NCBI GenBank assembly: GCA_000998045.1
Contig: LCCS01000004.1
Span: 1-41,851 of the forward strand
Length of the DNA stretch: 41,851 nt
Direction: 5' to 3'
Origin: Parcubacteria group bacterium GW2011_GWD2_42_14
Lineage (GTDB): Bacteria > Patescibacteriota > Minisyncoccia > Phycocordibacterales > UBA12088
The notes under the pieces are model-generated. The model ran no database searches. It worked only from the letters and a program-made list of their open reading frames with translations, and was not told the origin of the DNA. Each line of letters begins with the position of its first letter. The stretch's first letter is position 1. Of this stretch, positions 1 through 8,168 are shown one piece after another. The position numbers and the translations under genes were made by a program.

Positions 1-89
1 ACCGTAGTTCCTATGAGGTTGCACTTGAACAAGGTATTATTACAAAAGTTCCAAGAATCTCATTATTAAAAGTAGTTGCATTTCGGTAG
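1..89 (+). CDS. C-terminal end of a truncated gene, function unknown
   Basis: An open frame enters from the left edge (first complete codon at base 3) and stops at the TAG at 87-89. The last 28 residues include VALEQGIITKVPRISLLK. Too short to assign a family. A strong promoter for the next gene starts 22 bases later, so a real gene end here is plausible. Only the frame and stop are seen; the product is unknown. Confidence 0.4.
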   Translation, partial: RSSYEVALEQGIITKVPRISLLKVVAFR

Positions 90-110
90 AGAATTTACCA
101 CCCGGACTTA

Positions 111-139
111 TTGACAAATGGTATGTATATGTTTAAATA
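111..139 (+). promoter_or_regulatory. Sigma70-type promoter for the 200-676 gene
   Basis: TTGACA (111-116), a 17-base spacer and TAAATA (134-139). It lies about 60 bases upstream of the start codon and its Shine-Dalgarno sequence. Confidence 0.55.
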
Positions 140-199
140 CCATTCGAACACTCACCGTTGTTAAACGTTGTGTAATCTGTACTTTTAAGGAGCATATGA

Positions 200-676
200 A
201 TGAAAAAGAAAACTCAGGAACAACTTTTAAAAGAGGCGCTGGAGCTGATTACCAGGATCGATGGATTCAAGGACAGTTGTGTCCCGAGAATCATGCAACT
301 CATGGTCAGCAAGCAGTTCGTTGATGCCGGGGAACCTGTAACCGAAGGTATGGTAGTGGTAGGTGACAGGATGTCCGACTACCAGAAAGCCCTTGCAACA
401 TTGGTTGAAGATACTTGCGTTCAACACGACCAATTGACTGCCCGCTTACAAATTGAAGGTGAACCCAGTCCGAATGACGCGAAAATTCTTGCAAATCTGA
501 AAGAGGAACATACCTCATTGCGATCATTGTTTTGGAAAGCAATTTTCAAAACACATGATACATTCCTCACTCCTACAGCAAGCACGGTGCTTGTCAAGGT
601 AGAAGGCTTCCGAATCGCAGAACAGCAAGTTCCACGTTGTCCTCACTGTGGCGAGAGACATTTCGAAGATGAATGA
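200..676 (+). CDS. Hypothetical protein with C-terminal CxxC/H knuckle
   Basis: 158 aa with no family I recognise. The start is set by AAGGAG at 187-192, seven bases before ATG 200; the ATG at 196 is in another frame that closes at 324. The protein is soluble-looking and mostly helical. It ends in CPHCGERHFEDE, a CPxCG-x-H arrangement that could bind a metal, followed by an acidic tail. A clear SD and a TTGACA promoter make it a real gene. It is followed by two perfect hairpins, suggesting a monocistronic unit. Function unknown. Confidence 0.7.
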   Translation: MKKKTQEQLLKEALELITRIDGFKDSCVPRIMQLMVSKQFVDAGEPVTEGMVVVGDRMSDYQKALATLVEDTCVQHDQLTARLQIEGEPSPNDAKILANLKEEHTSLRSLFWKAIFKTHDTFLTPTASTVLVKVEGFRIAEQQVPRCPHCGERHFEDE

Positions 677-735
677 CACCAGCTTTGCTGGAGGTGTACT
701 TGTCATCAGAACTCGTTACTCTGTCCCTTCTAGCC

Positions 736-767
736 AACATCCGTCAGTCTTTAGACTGACGGATGTT
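736..767 (+). terminator. Perfect 15-bp terminator hairpin
   Basis: ACATCCGTCAGTCT and its exact reverse complement are separated by only TT, followed by TTTGTTGT. It lies 60 bases after the 200-676 gene. Confidence 0.75.
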
Positions 768-771
768 TTGT

Positions 772-806
772 TGTATTGCTCGATAAAATATCGAGCAATA
801 CATTTT
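772..806. terminator. Second tandem hairpin, probably bidirectional
   Basis: TGTATTGCTCGATA and its reverse complement (14 bp, AAA loop) begin five bases after the first hairpin and are followed by TTTT. The two stems are unrelated in sequence, so this is not a duplication. It may act as back-up terminator or mRNA end protection. Confidence 0.5.
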
Positions 807-825
807 ATGAAAGAATACAAGTTGT

Positions 826-853
826 TTGCTGGGGTCATGTCTTGTTGTATAGT
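826..853 (+). promoter_or_regulatory. Promoter for the 877-1698 gene
   Basis: TTGCTG (826-831), a 16-base spacer and TATAGT (848-853). The expected transcript start leaves a leader of only about 17 bases with no Shine-Dalgarno. Confidence 0.45.
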
Positions 854-876
854 AAACATAATAAACGTAAACCCAT

Positions 877-1698
877 ATGAATGAAAAAATGTTCTCAAGA
901 AACGAAAATGCTCTTCCGGAGGCTGAGAATACCGCTGTTCGAAAGCCTACAGAAGGAACTGATTATGCTGATTTACTTGAAAAGTATACTATTCATCCTA
1001 TAGAAACTGCTTCAGAGAACAATTCTTCTGATATTGCACGAAAAGAAAGAACTTTGCATGAACTGAACCTTGCGGTTGAGAATGCACGTCCTGAGGAGAG
1101 AGAAGAGAAAATGAAAGAATTGCTTGAATGGGAAGCGCAGTTAGATGCTATTGAAAATGCATTGGGGGTCAATACAGAAATCGCTGATGTTGCTCTAACT
1201 GAGGTTTGCAACGAAACGCTTGATATACCCAACACTCTTATCCAACTCGAGGAAGAGAATCCAGAGCTTGCTGAAGTTTTACAAAATAGAGATGAGGAAA
1301 AAGTTAAAGGATTTCTGATGTCCCTGACCAAAAAAATGCAAGGTTCTAAGCTTGCAAAAACTGTAGGTCTATGGACAGCTATTACTATTGGGGGTATGTC
1401 CGTACTTGGTCACACGAATGTTGCTGAGGGTGCCGACTTGCAAACAAAAACAAAATATTCTAAAGAATACATTGCAACTCAACATGCTGAAGTTGCTAAG
1501 ACCAATATGGGAAGTTTGTTTATAAAAGTAAATTCAAATCCAGACATAGACCCCACTATAAAATTACTATTCTTAAACGGAATTAAAAAAACGGGAACTC
1601 TAAAGGATTTGAAGGATATGAAGGTTATCGATTATGTATCCTCAGGAAACCTTACAGATAAAGAAATTGAAGCCGTCCTCAAATTGGCTGAGCAATAA
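877..1698 (+). CDS. Hypothetical protein, acidic coiled-coil N-half and one hydrophobic segment
   Basis: 273 aa, family not recognised. Residues about 40-150 are rich in Glu, Lys and Leu and look helical or coiled-coil. A weak hydrophobic stretch at about 162-178 (VGLWTAITIGGMSVLG) could be a membrane anchor or buried helix. The remaining 95 residues are polar (KYSKEYIATQHAEVAK). No catalytic motif is visible. It has its own promoter and a terminator-like hairpin at 1736-1766 shared with the convergent clpB. Function cannot be inferred from context. Confidence 0.65.
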   Translation: MNEKMFSRNENALPEAENTAVRKPTEGTDYADLLEKYTIHPIETASENNSSDIARKERTLHELNLAVENARPEEREEKMKELLEWEAQLDAIENALGVNTEIADVALTEVCNETLDIPNTLIQLEEENPELAEVLQNRDEEKVKGFLMSLTKKMQGSKLAKTVGLWTAITIGGMSVLGHTNVAEGADLQTKTKYSKEYIATQHAEVAKTNMGSLFIKVNSNPDIDPTIKLLFLNGIKKTGTLKDLKDMKVIDYVSSGNLTDKEIEAVLKLAEQ

Positions 1699-1735
1699 TA
1701 ATAACCTGAGGATTTTTAACGTATCAACTTAAACA

Positions 1736-1766
1736 AACAACCGGTCATTTATAAGGACCTGTTGTT
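1736..1766. terminator. Bidirectional terminator between convergent genes
   Basis: AACAACCGGTC pairs with GACCTGTTGTT (11 bp, one mismatch, 9-base loop). A-rich and T-rich flanks suit both strands. It separates the hypothetical gene (plus) from clpB (minus). Confidence 0.5.
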
Positions 1767-1772
1767 TAATTT

Positions 1773-4475
1773 CTACGCTTCTACGTTTTTATATGGTCTT
1801 ACGGAACTCTTTTTTGCCTTTCCTCGTCCTTTCTTAACATCAAACACAACTTCGGTATTTTTTATACTCACTGTAATAGCGCCACCTTCTCGCACACCAT
1901 TCGTCACTATCATAGACGCTACTGGTGTAAGGATTTTGTTTTGAATCAAACGTTTCATTGGTCGAGCACCGTAGTGAGGATCGTACCCTTCTTTCGCAAG
2001 CCACTCTAGGACATCCTTCCCTACTGTTAGACTTATCTCTTTCTGTGCTAGACGCTTAACCACAATTTCAATTTGAAGCTTCGCTATCTCACTCACCACT
2101 TCAGGTGTAAGAATATTGAAGAGAATGATATCATCAAGCCTATTCAAAAACTCTGGTCTGAAGAAATCCTTGAGTGAGTCCATAACCTTACTCTTAGCAT
2201 GTTCATAATCTCCAACCTCTGTCGTATCTATGTTAAAGCCCATACGACTCATCCGATCGATATACTGAGCACCAATATTTGACGTCAGAATTATAATAGT
2301 ATTTTTGAAATTCACTTTTCTACCTTTAGCATCGGTCAAGTGTCCGTTATCGAGTACCTGCAAGAGAATATTGAACACCTCAGGATGGGCCTTCTCTACC
2401 TCATCAAACAGAAGTACTGAGTATGGCCTATGGCGTACTGTTTCAGTAAGATTTCCCCCCTCTTCATAGCCCACATATCCTGCGGGCGCTCCAATAATTT
2501 TGGAAACGGAGTGGCGTTCCATATACTCACTCATATCTACTCGAATAAGCGCATTCTCATCATCAAACATAAACTCTGCGAGCGCCTTACTCAACTCAGT
2601 CTTACCTACTCCAGTAGGTCCAAGGAGAAGGAACGAACCAATAGGTCTATTCGGGTCAGCAATACCTGTACGTGAACGTCGTACTGCGTCAGCAATCTTG
2701 AGTACGGCATCTTTCTGCCCTATGACTCGCTTCTCTATAGCTTGTTCCATCCGAGAAAGTTTGTCTGCTTCTTCCTCAAGCATGCGTGCTACAGGAATAC
2801 CAGTCCATCGAGATACAACGTCCGCAATTTCTGCCTCAGTAATTTCTTCTTTCAAAATACTGCGTTTCTTTTGCAACTTTTTCATACGCTTTATACTCTC
2901 GTCCAAACCTTTCTCAAGTGCAGGAATGGAACCATACCGTATCTCAGCAGCTTTACTTAAGTCTGCAACAGCTTCAGCACTGTCAGCTTCCACGCGCTTC
3001 TGTTCTAACTCTTTTTTAATATGTTTAATTTCACCTAATGTGTCTTTTTCATTCGTCCACTTGATTTCAATTTCTCGGGTTTGTTCACGCAGTTCAAGTA
3101 CCTTTTTATCAATCTCTGCAATTCTATCTTTAGCCCTATGTCCTGTCACAGAGGTCGCTGTTTCTGAGTCTTTCTTCAAAGCCTCTCGCTCTATCTCAAG
3201 TCGCATAATTTTTCGATGTGCTTCTTCAAGAACTGGAGGTTTGTTCTCAAGGGAGATTCGAAGTGCTGACGCTGCTTCATCTATAAGATCTATCGCTTTG
3301 TCAGGAAGATATCTATCGGTCAAGTATCGAGCTGAAAGGTTGACCGCAGCCACAATAGCGTCGTCAGTCACTCGTACTCCGTGATACACCTCGTACCGTT
3401 CACGCAATCCTCGAAGAATAGCTATACCATCTTCGATAGAAGGTTCGTTCACTCGAACAGGTTGAAAACGTCGAGTCAATGCTGCATCTTTTTCAAAATG
3501 CTTCTGATACTCCTTCGTGGTCGTAGCACCTATTACCCGTAAGTCACCTCGTGCAAGTGCAGGCTTCAACATGTTTGCAGCGTCTATAGAACCTTCAGCG
3601 GCACCTGCTCCGATAATCGTATGAATCTCATCTATGAAGAGGATAATGTTGCCTGAAGAACGTTCTATTTCTCTCATCACCGCTTTTAGACGTTCCTCAA
3701 ATTCACCACGATACTTCGTACCTGCTACCAGCATACCAAGATCAAGTGATACCAAATCTTTTCCACGGAGACTTTCGGGTACGTCTCCTGCAGCCATACG
3801 CACCGCAAGACCTTCTGCTATAGCGGTCTTACCTACCCCTGCTTCTCCGATAAGGATTGGGTTGTTTTTTGTACGTCGTGAAATTATTTGAATAATTCTC
3901 GTAATCTCATTATCTCGTCCAATAACTGGGTCTAGTTTGTTTTCCGTAGCAAGGGTTGTGAGCGAACGTGTGTACTTCGCGAGCGCGCGTGATTTTTGTG
4001 GTTGTACACCTTCTTTTCCTTCTGTATCCCGAGCTTCCGAAAGTGCAGAGAGCACAGTCTCTCGCTCAAACTGATATTTTGATAACACGTCTTTTGCGGG
4101 TCCTGGTGTATCAAGTATTGCGATAAACAAATGCTCAGTTCCTACAAACTGATCATTGAGGGAGCTTGCTACTTTAGCACCATTTTCTAGAACCTGTGCA
4201 AGCTCTGGTGTGAGATAGAGTTGGTAGGAAGGTGAAAGTACCGAGGCGTTCTCTGGTGACTCTAGTGCATCAAGAATACTATCTGTCAAACTAATAACAT
4301 CTACGTTAAGTCGCTCAAGCAATGAAAAAATCATCCCCTCCTCTTGGAGCACAAGCGCAGCAAGTAGATGTAGAGGATTTACATGATTTTGACCACGTTC
4401 AACAGCAAGCTCGTGTGAACGACGAATCGCCTCTTTTGCTTTGGGTGTGAAATTTTGAAACGGGACCATATTCAT
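1773..4475 (-). CDS. clpB: ClpB/ClpC-type Hsp100 AAA+ unfoldase
   Basis: 900 aa, a two-ring Hsp100 that threads aggregated or tagged proteins through its pore using ATP. Order: Clp-N repeats (about 5-145), AAA-1 with Walker A GEAGVGKT (210-217) and Walker B ILFIDEIH, a long coiled-coil M domain (about 415-545) containing [17 protein letters not shown]-2 with GPTGVGKT and [12 protein letters not shown], and a C-terminal D2-small domain. The full M domain argues for ClpB. However, MGFN at residue 745 sits where ClpC has its ClpP-docking VGF loop, which ClpB normally lacks, so ClpP partnership is possible. Start: an extended -10 (TGGTATAAT) ends 8 bases before Met3, so translation may start at 4469 on a leaderless mRNA. 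Monocistronic. Confidence 0.95.
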   Translation of the reverse strand: MNMVPFQNFTPKAKEAIRRSHELAVERGQNHVNPLHLLAALVLQEEGMIFSLLERLNVDVISLTDSILDALESPENASVLSPSYQLYLTPELAQVLENGAKVASSLNDQFVGTEHLFIAILDTPGPAKDVLSKYQFERETVLSALSEARDTEGKEGVQPQKSRALAKYTRSLTTLATENKLDPVIGRDNEITRIIQIISRRTKNNPILIGEAGVGKTAIAEGLAVRMAAGDVPESLRGKDLVSLDLGMLVAGTKYRGEFEERLKAVMREIERSSGNIILFIDEIHTIIGAGAAEGSIDAANMLKPALARGDLRVIGATTTKEYQKHFEKDAALTRRFQPVRVNEPSIEDGIAILRGLRERYEVYHGVRVTDDAIVAAVNLSARYLTDRYLPDKAIDLIDEAASALRISLENKPPVLEEAHRKIMRLEIEREALKKDSETATSVTGHRAKDRIAEIDKKVLELREQTREIEIKWTNEKDTLGEIKHIKKELEQKRVEADSAEAVADLSKAAEIRYGSIPALEKGLDESIKRMKKLQKKRSILKEEITEAEIADVVSRWTGIPVARMLEEEADKLSRMEQAIEKRVIGQKDAVLKIADAVRRSRTGIADPNRPIGSFLLLGPTGVGKTELSKALAEFMFDDENALIRVDMSEYMERHSVSKIIGAPAGYVGYEEGGNLTETVRHRPYSVLLFDEVEKAHPEVFNILLQVLDNGHLTDAKGRKVNFKNTIIILTSNIGAQYIDRMSRMGFNIDTTEVGDYEHAKSKVMDSLKDFFRPEFLNRLDDIILFNILTPEVVSEIAKLQIEIVVKRLAQKEISLTVGKDVLEWLAKEGYDPHYGARPMKRLIQNKILTPVASMIVTNGVREGGAITVSIKNTEVVFDVKKGRGKAKKSSVRPYKNVEA

Positions 4476-4477
4476 AT

Positions 4478-4486
4478 ATTATACCA
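4478..4486 (-). promoter_or_regulatory. Extended -10 promoter of clpB
   Basis: On the minus strand TGGTATAAT is a full TGn extended -10. It is 2 bases from the first ATG and 8 bases from the ATG of Met3, favouring a leaderless start at Met3. No convincing -35 and no CIRCE-type operator are seen. Confidence 0.5.
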
Positions 4487-4502
4487 TATAACCTAAAAAA
4501 TA

Positions 4503-5687
4503 CTAGTGGGATGTTTGTAGCCATTGCGCGCATCTTTCAATCTCACTTTTCGTCGTATACCTGCTCAAAGAAAATCGTAATGCACCAGAGTTTTTGGGAC
4601 TTCCATTATGGAGCGCCTTCACGACACGACTTCCTTCTATCCCAGAAAGACATGCGCTTTTTGCACTCACTGCAACACCTCGAACATCCATTTCTATAAC
4701 CAGCTGTTCATCATCTATATTTGGAAATGATATGTTTATATTACCAGCAATTCTCCCTTCTCCGAAGGCTCCATTCAATACTACATTGTCTACATTTTTA
4801 AGTATATATGCTATCAACCAATCTCGGAGCTCTGCAACTTCTTTGACGTATGTCTCACGTTCCTCTTCCACCAGTTCAAGTGCCTTTGCAAATCCAACAA
4901 TAAGAGGTATCGGGGGTGTTCCTGGTCGTAATCCATATTCCTGACCTCCTCCGAACATCATCGGACTAATGTGCTCTCGGTCACGCACAAAAAGACATCC
5001 AGCTCCTTTGGGTCCATATATTTTTTGACTATCTAAGGTAAGTAGGTCGACACCAAGCTTCTGGATATTGACCGTAACCCACGCTGGCGATTGACTTGCA
5101 TCCGTGTGAAATAAAGGATACACCGCCGAATTATTTTTTCTTACTTGCCGTACGATACCTGACAGCTCCTTGATGTGCTCTATAGTGCCTATCTCATTAT
5201 TTACATACATACATGAGACAAGTACAGTGTTTTCCGTAAATGCCGACTCAAATTTTTGCACATCAACCCTACCTTCGGTATCTACAGGTATATACGTTAC
5301 CTGTACACCTTTTCTTTCAAAATGAGCGTAACAATCTGTTATTGAATTATGTTCAACAGCACTTGTAATGATATGCAATTCTTCTGGTTTTTTCCCCTGC
5401 TCTAAGCATTTCTCAATCACTCCAAAAATAGCAAGATTGTTGGACTCCGTACCACCGCTCGTAAAAATAACCTGCTCACCTATCGCATGTAAACTTTTTG
5501 CAACAGAGCTTCGTGCCTCATCAAGAATGTTTTTTGCATATCGTCCTTCAGCGTGCAATGATCCAGCATTTCCAATATGTTCACTCCAGTAGGGCTGCAT
5601 TACGGCCACCACACGAGAATCAACTGCCGTACTTGCCCCATTATCGAGGTAAATTCTTGTCTGTTCATTACGTTGTGTAGTATTCAT
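4503..5687 (-). CDS. Cysteine desulfurase (NifS/IscS class, PLP)
   Basis: 394 aa class V aminotransferase fold that removes sulfur from cysteine for tRNA thiolation or Fe-S assembly. Seen: YLDNGAST at the N-terminus, TSGGTESNN (PLP phosphate contact), YVNNEIGTIE, FHTDASQSP, the PLP lysine K222 in DSQKIYGPKG, RPGTPPIP, and the persulfide cysteine C346 in SAKSACLSG. The residue before the PLP lysine is Gln where the family usually has His (SxHK). No IscU, SufU or MnmA gene is adjacent, so the sulfur acceptor is not known from context. It ends 17 bases before the clpB -10 box on the same strand. Confidence 0.9.
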   Translation of the reverse strand: MNTTQRNEQTRIYLDNGASTAVDSRVVAVMQPYWSEHIGNAGSLHAEGRYAKNILDEARSSVAKSLHAIGEQVIFTSGGTESNNLAIFGVIEKCLEQGKKPEELHIITSAVEHNSITDCYAHFERKGVQVTYIPVDTEGRVDVQKFESAFTENTVLVSCMYVNNEIGTIEHIKELSGIVRQVRKNNSAVYPLFHTDASQSPAWVTVNIQKLGVDLLTLDSQKIYGPKGAGCLFVRDREHISPMMFGGGQEYGLRPGTPPIPLIVGFAKALELVEEERETYVKEVAELRDWLIAYILKNVDNVVLNGAFGEGRIAGNINISFPNIDDEQLVIEMDVRGVAVSAKSACLSGIEGSRVVKALHNGSPKNSGALRFSLSRYTTKSEIERCAQWLQTSH

Positions 5688-5751
5688 AACTACTGAGCTT
5701 AAAATGACTTATAAAATAGATATTGCGAATTTATTTTAAATGTGTTCTTGT

Positions 5752-5780
5752 TTGCACTTACTACATTTCTGGGCTATACT
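5752..5780 (+). promoter_or_regulatory. Promoter of infB-rbfA
   Basis: TTGCAC (5752-5757), a 17-base spacer and TATACT (5775-5780). The leader to ATG 5827 is about 40 bases. Confidence 0.6.
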
Positions 5781-5826
5781 CGGCAACATATAGCTCAAAC
5801 TATCACGATGAAAAATAAACTCAACT

Positions 5827-7344
5827 ATGACTGCAAACGCCAACAAATGCATAAAACGTCCTCCTGTTGTTACCGTTATGGGGCATATAGATCATGGTAA
5901 ATCCACACTTCTTGATTATATCCGTAAAACGAAAATAGTTGAAGGTGAAGCTGGTGGTATCACCCAGCATCTTTCAGCATACGAAGTAGAACATACGAGT
6001 TCTTCGGGTGAAAAACGACTTATCACATTTCTTGATACACCTGGACATGAGGCTTTTCAACATCTTCGATCACGAGGATCGAGCGTGGCCGATTTGGCAA
6101 TACTTGTAGTTGCTGCTGACGATGGCGTTAAACCACAAACGCTTCAAGCCCTTAAAGCTATAGAAGAAGCAAACATTCCCTATCTTGTCGCAATCTCCAA
6201 AATTGACAAAAATAATGCTGACATAGAAAAAACAAAATCAAGCCTTGTTGAGCATGGTATTTACCTTGAAGGTATGGGAGGCTCTATCTCATATTCACTT
6301 ATTGATTCTAAATCAGGTAAAGGAATACCTGAACTTCTTGACCTATTACTACTCGCGACTGACATGGAGGAGCTTACGGGAGACCCTACGGTACCAGCTA
6401 CAGGTACCGTGATTGAGTCACGATGTGATCCAAAACGAGGGATTTCTGCGACTCTTCTCATTAAGAATGGTTCACTTAAAACGGGCGCATATGTCGTCGC
6501 AGGACAAGCGTATGCTCCACTCCGTATCGTTGAAAATTTTCTTGGTAACAAAATTCATGAAGCTACTTTCTCCACACCTATTATGGTTGTTGGATTTTCG
6601 GAAAACCCTCCAGTGGGAGCTACTTTCATAACGGTACCAACCAAAAAAGAAGCGCTCGAGGTTGCACATGCAGTACAGCTTTCTTCGATATCAAACAAGG
6701 TTACAAATTCTGAGGTATCAGAAAGTACCGACCGGTACAATGTCCCAGTCATTATAAAAAGTGATGTGGTAGGTTCACTTGAGGCTATTAAGCATGAGCT
6801 TCGCAAACATGAGGATGAAAATACGAGTATCCATATTATTTATGAAGGTGTAGGAAAAATAGCAGAAGGAGATATCAAGTATGCGAGTGGAAAAAAGGAT
6901 ACCATCATCATAGGCTTCAATGTAGGGACTGATAGCGCTGCACAAGAGCTCGCTCTGCGAGTCGGGGTTGAGATAATGCACTTCTCTATCATTTATGAGC
7001 TTACAGACTGGATACAAGGCGCCATAGAAGCCAGACGTCCTAAAATACGTCGAGAAAAAATACTAGGAACTGCAAAAATTCTAAAATGTTTCAGCTTTAC
7101 AAAAAAAGCACAGACTGTTGGTTGTCGAGTAGAGACAGGCGAACTATCAGTAAAAGATAGAATCATTATAAAGAAAGGTGATGTAGAACTCGGACGTGGA
7201 AGAATACTTTCTATGAAATCAGGAAAAACCGATACGTCACGAGTAGGCGAAAACAATGACTGTGGATTACAAATGGAGGTTGCTCTTGAAACAGAACCTG
7301 TGTACAACGATAGTATTATCGCTTTTACAGTGACTGAAAACTAA
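5827..7344 (+). CDS. infB: Translation initiation factor IF-2, minimal form
   Basis: 505 aa GTPase that places initiator tRNA on the 30S subunit and promotes 50S joining. The G domain starts almost at once: G1 GHIDHGKS (19-26), switch motif GGITQHLSAY, G3 DTPGH (70-74), G4 SKID (124-127), then domain II and the C-terminal C1/C2 regions (GVGKIAEGDIKYASG, FNVGTDSAAQELA). The long N-terminal domains of typical 700-900 aa IF-2 are absent, as in other reduced genomes. G4 has Ser where nearly all translational GTPases have Asn (NKxD). Two bases separate its stop from rbfA, the classic infB-rbfA pairing. Confidence 0.95.
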   Translation: MTANANKCIKRPPVVTVMGHIDHGKSTLLDYIRKTKIVEGEAGGITQHLSAYEVEHTSSSGEKRLITFLDTPGHEAFQHLRSRGSSVADLAILVVAADDGVKPQTLQALKAIEEANIPYLVAISKIDKNNADIEKTKSSLVEHGIYLEGMGGSISYSLIDSKSGKGIPELLDLLLLATDMEELTGDPTVPATGTVIESRCDPKRGISATLLIKNGSLKTGAYVVAGQAYAPLRIVENFLGNKIHEATFSTPIMVVGFSENPPVGATFITVPTKKEALEVAHAVQLSSISNKVTNSEVSESTDRYNVPVIIKSDVVGSLEAIKHELRKHEDENTSIHIIYEGVGKIAEGDIKYASGKKDTIIIGFNVGTDSAAQELALRVGVEIMHFSIIYELTDWIQGAIEARRPKIRREKILGTAKILKCFSFTKKAQTVGCRVETGELSVKDRIIIKKGDVELGRGRILSMKSGKTDTSRVGENNDCGLQMEVALETEPVYNDSIIAFTVTEN

Positions 7345-7346
7345 AT

Positions 7347-7670
7347 ATGAGCAAACAACGACACACCATACTCACTCAACATCTGCAGGAGCTGGCAGCA
7401 ACGTTTGTAAACACGCAGTCCAACAAAACATCACTCATCACCATAACGAACACTGAGCTTGCTCATTCACTCGATAAGATAATATTTTATGTTTCCGTCT
7501 TTCCTGAAACAGCAGAAGGTCCAGCTATCGGATTTCTCATGCGAAAAAGAGGAGAGTGTAAGAAGTATCTAAGAGAAAAATCAAACATAAATCATATACC
7601 TCATGTTGAGTTTATGATTGACGAAGGGGAAAAAAGTCGCCGAAGAGTAGATGAGTTGCTCAGTGAGTGA
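7347..7670 (+). CDS. rbfA: Ribosome-binding factor A
   Basis: 107 aa, the usual RbfA length. RbfA is a KH-like protein that binds the maturing 30S subunit near the 16S rRNA 5' helix. Visible are the strand pattern LITITNTELAHSLDKIIFYVSVF, the segment IGFLMRKRGECKKYLREK in the place of the family's SAAGFLRSELAKRL, the following P-HVEFMIDEG strand (compare PELHFVYDES) and the C-terminal RVDELLSE. It starts two bases after the infB stop, so co-translation is likely. Identity rests on the pattern plus the position next to infB. Confidence 0.88.
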   Translation: MSKQRHTILTQHLQELAATFVNTQSNKTSLITITNTELAHSLDKIIFYVSVFPETAEGPAIGFLMRKRGECKKYLREKSNINHIPHVEFMIDEGEKSRRRVDELLSE

Positions 7671-7719
7671 TACACTGTTCCACAGGACTTACTCAAACGG
7701 CGTAAGTTTTATCTAAGAT

Positions 7720-7792
7720 GGCTCAGTGGTGAAGTGGCTAACACGACGGTCTGCAAAACCGTTATTCGCCGGTTCAATTCCGGCCTGGGCCT
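7720..7792 (+). tRNA. tRNA-Cys (GCA)
   Basis: Acceptor GGCTCAG pairs with CTGGGCC (one G-U). Anticodon loop CTGCAAA gives GCA. T-arm is GCCGG-TTCAATT-CCGGC. Discriminator is U, and CCA is not encoded. 73 nt. Confidence 0.93.
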
Positions 7793-7850
7793 CAAACTAA
7801 AACACAATAACTTATTTGTCGAGTATTCTTTCATAGTATCTTGTACACCT

Positions 7851-7934
7851 GCCCGGGTGGTGAAATTGGTAGACACGCAAGACTTAAAATTTTGTAGCCG
7901 TGAGGCTGTGCGGGTTCGATTCCCGCCCCGGGCA
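7851..7934 (+). tRNA. tRNA-Leu (UAA)
   Basis: Acceptor GCCCGGG/CCCGGGC, anticodon stem CAAGA/TTTTG with loop CTTAAAA (UAA), a long variable arm, T-arm GCGGG-TTCGATT-CCCGC, discriminator A, no encoded CCA. 84 nt. It lies 58 bases after tRNA-Cys with no separate promoter seen, so the two may be co-transcribed. Confidence 0.93.
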
Positions 7935-8029
7935 CAGTTTATGAGCGCAGCGAATAAGCTGTGTACGGGAGTACTGTGCCAATGCACAGTACGTGCGGGA
8001 ATCGAAAGGCACAGGCTTATCGCACAGCG
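7915..8029. repeat. Inverted copy of tRNA-Leu T-arm plus hairpin
   Basis: TTCGATTCCCGC of the tRNA T-arm (7915-7926) recurs inverted as GCGGGAATCGAA at 7995-8006. Between them is a perfect hairpin, GTACTGTGC/GCACAGTAC (7971-7992). A second inverted pair, GCGAATAAGCTGTG near 7950 and CACAGGCTTATCGC near 8010, matches imperfectly. ORF-track proteins here are translations of tRNA and repeat sequence. Confidence 0.5.
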
Positions 8030-8168
8030 ATGCCGAGCCTAGACGAAACGCACTTACGATTTGAGGAGTTTACGAGGAAAATCCTTAGTGACGTATCGTC
8101 GATCCCGCCCCCCGATTTTGCCGATAAATTTTTCAAAAAACGGAATGTTTAATTATCATCAATAATCC

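Noticed and set aside
2500-3384. 294-aa plus-strand ORF inside clpB
   Set aside because: Ser-rich shadow frame of the clpB coding strand; Walker motifs and domain order prove the minus-strand reading.
7709-8042. ORFs 7709-7987 (minus) and 7734-8042 (plus)
   Set aside because: They are translations across tRNA-Cys and tRNA-Leu; both tRNAs fold completely, so no protein is expected.
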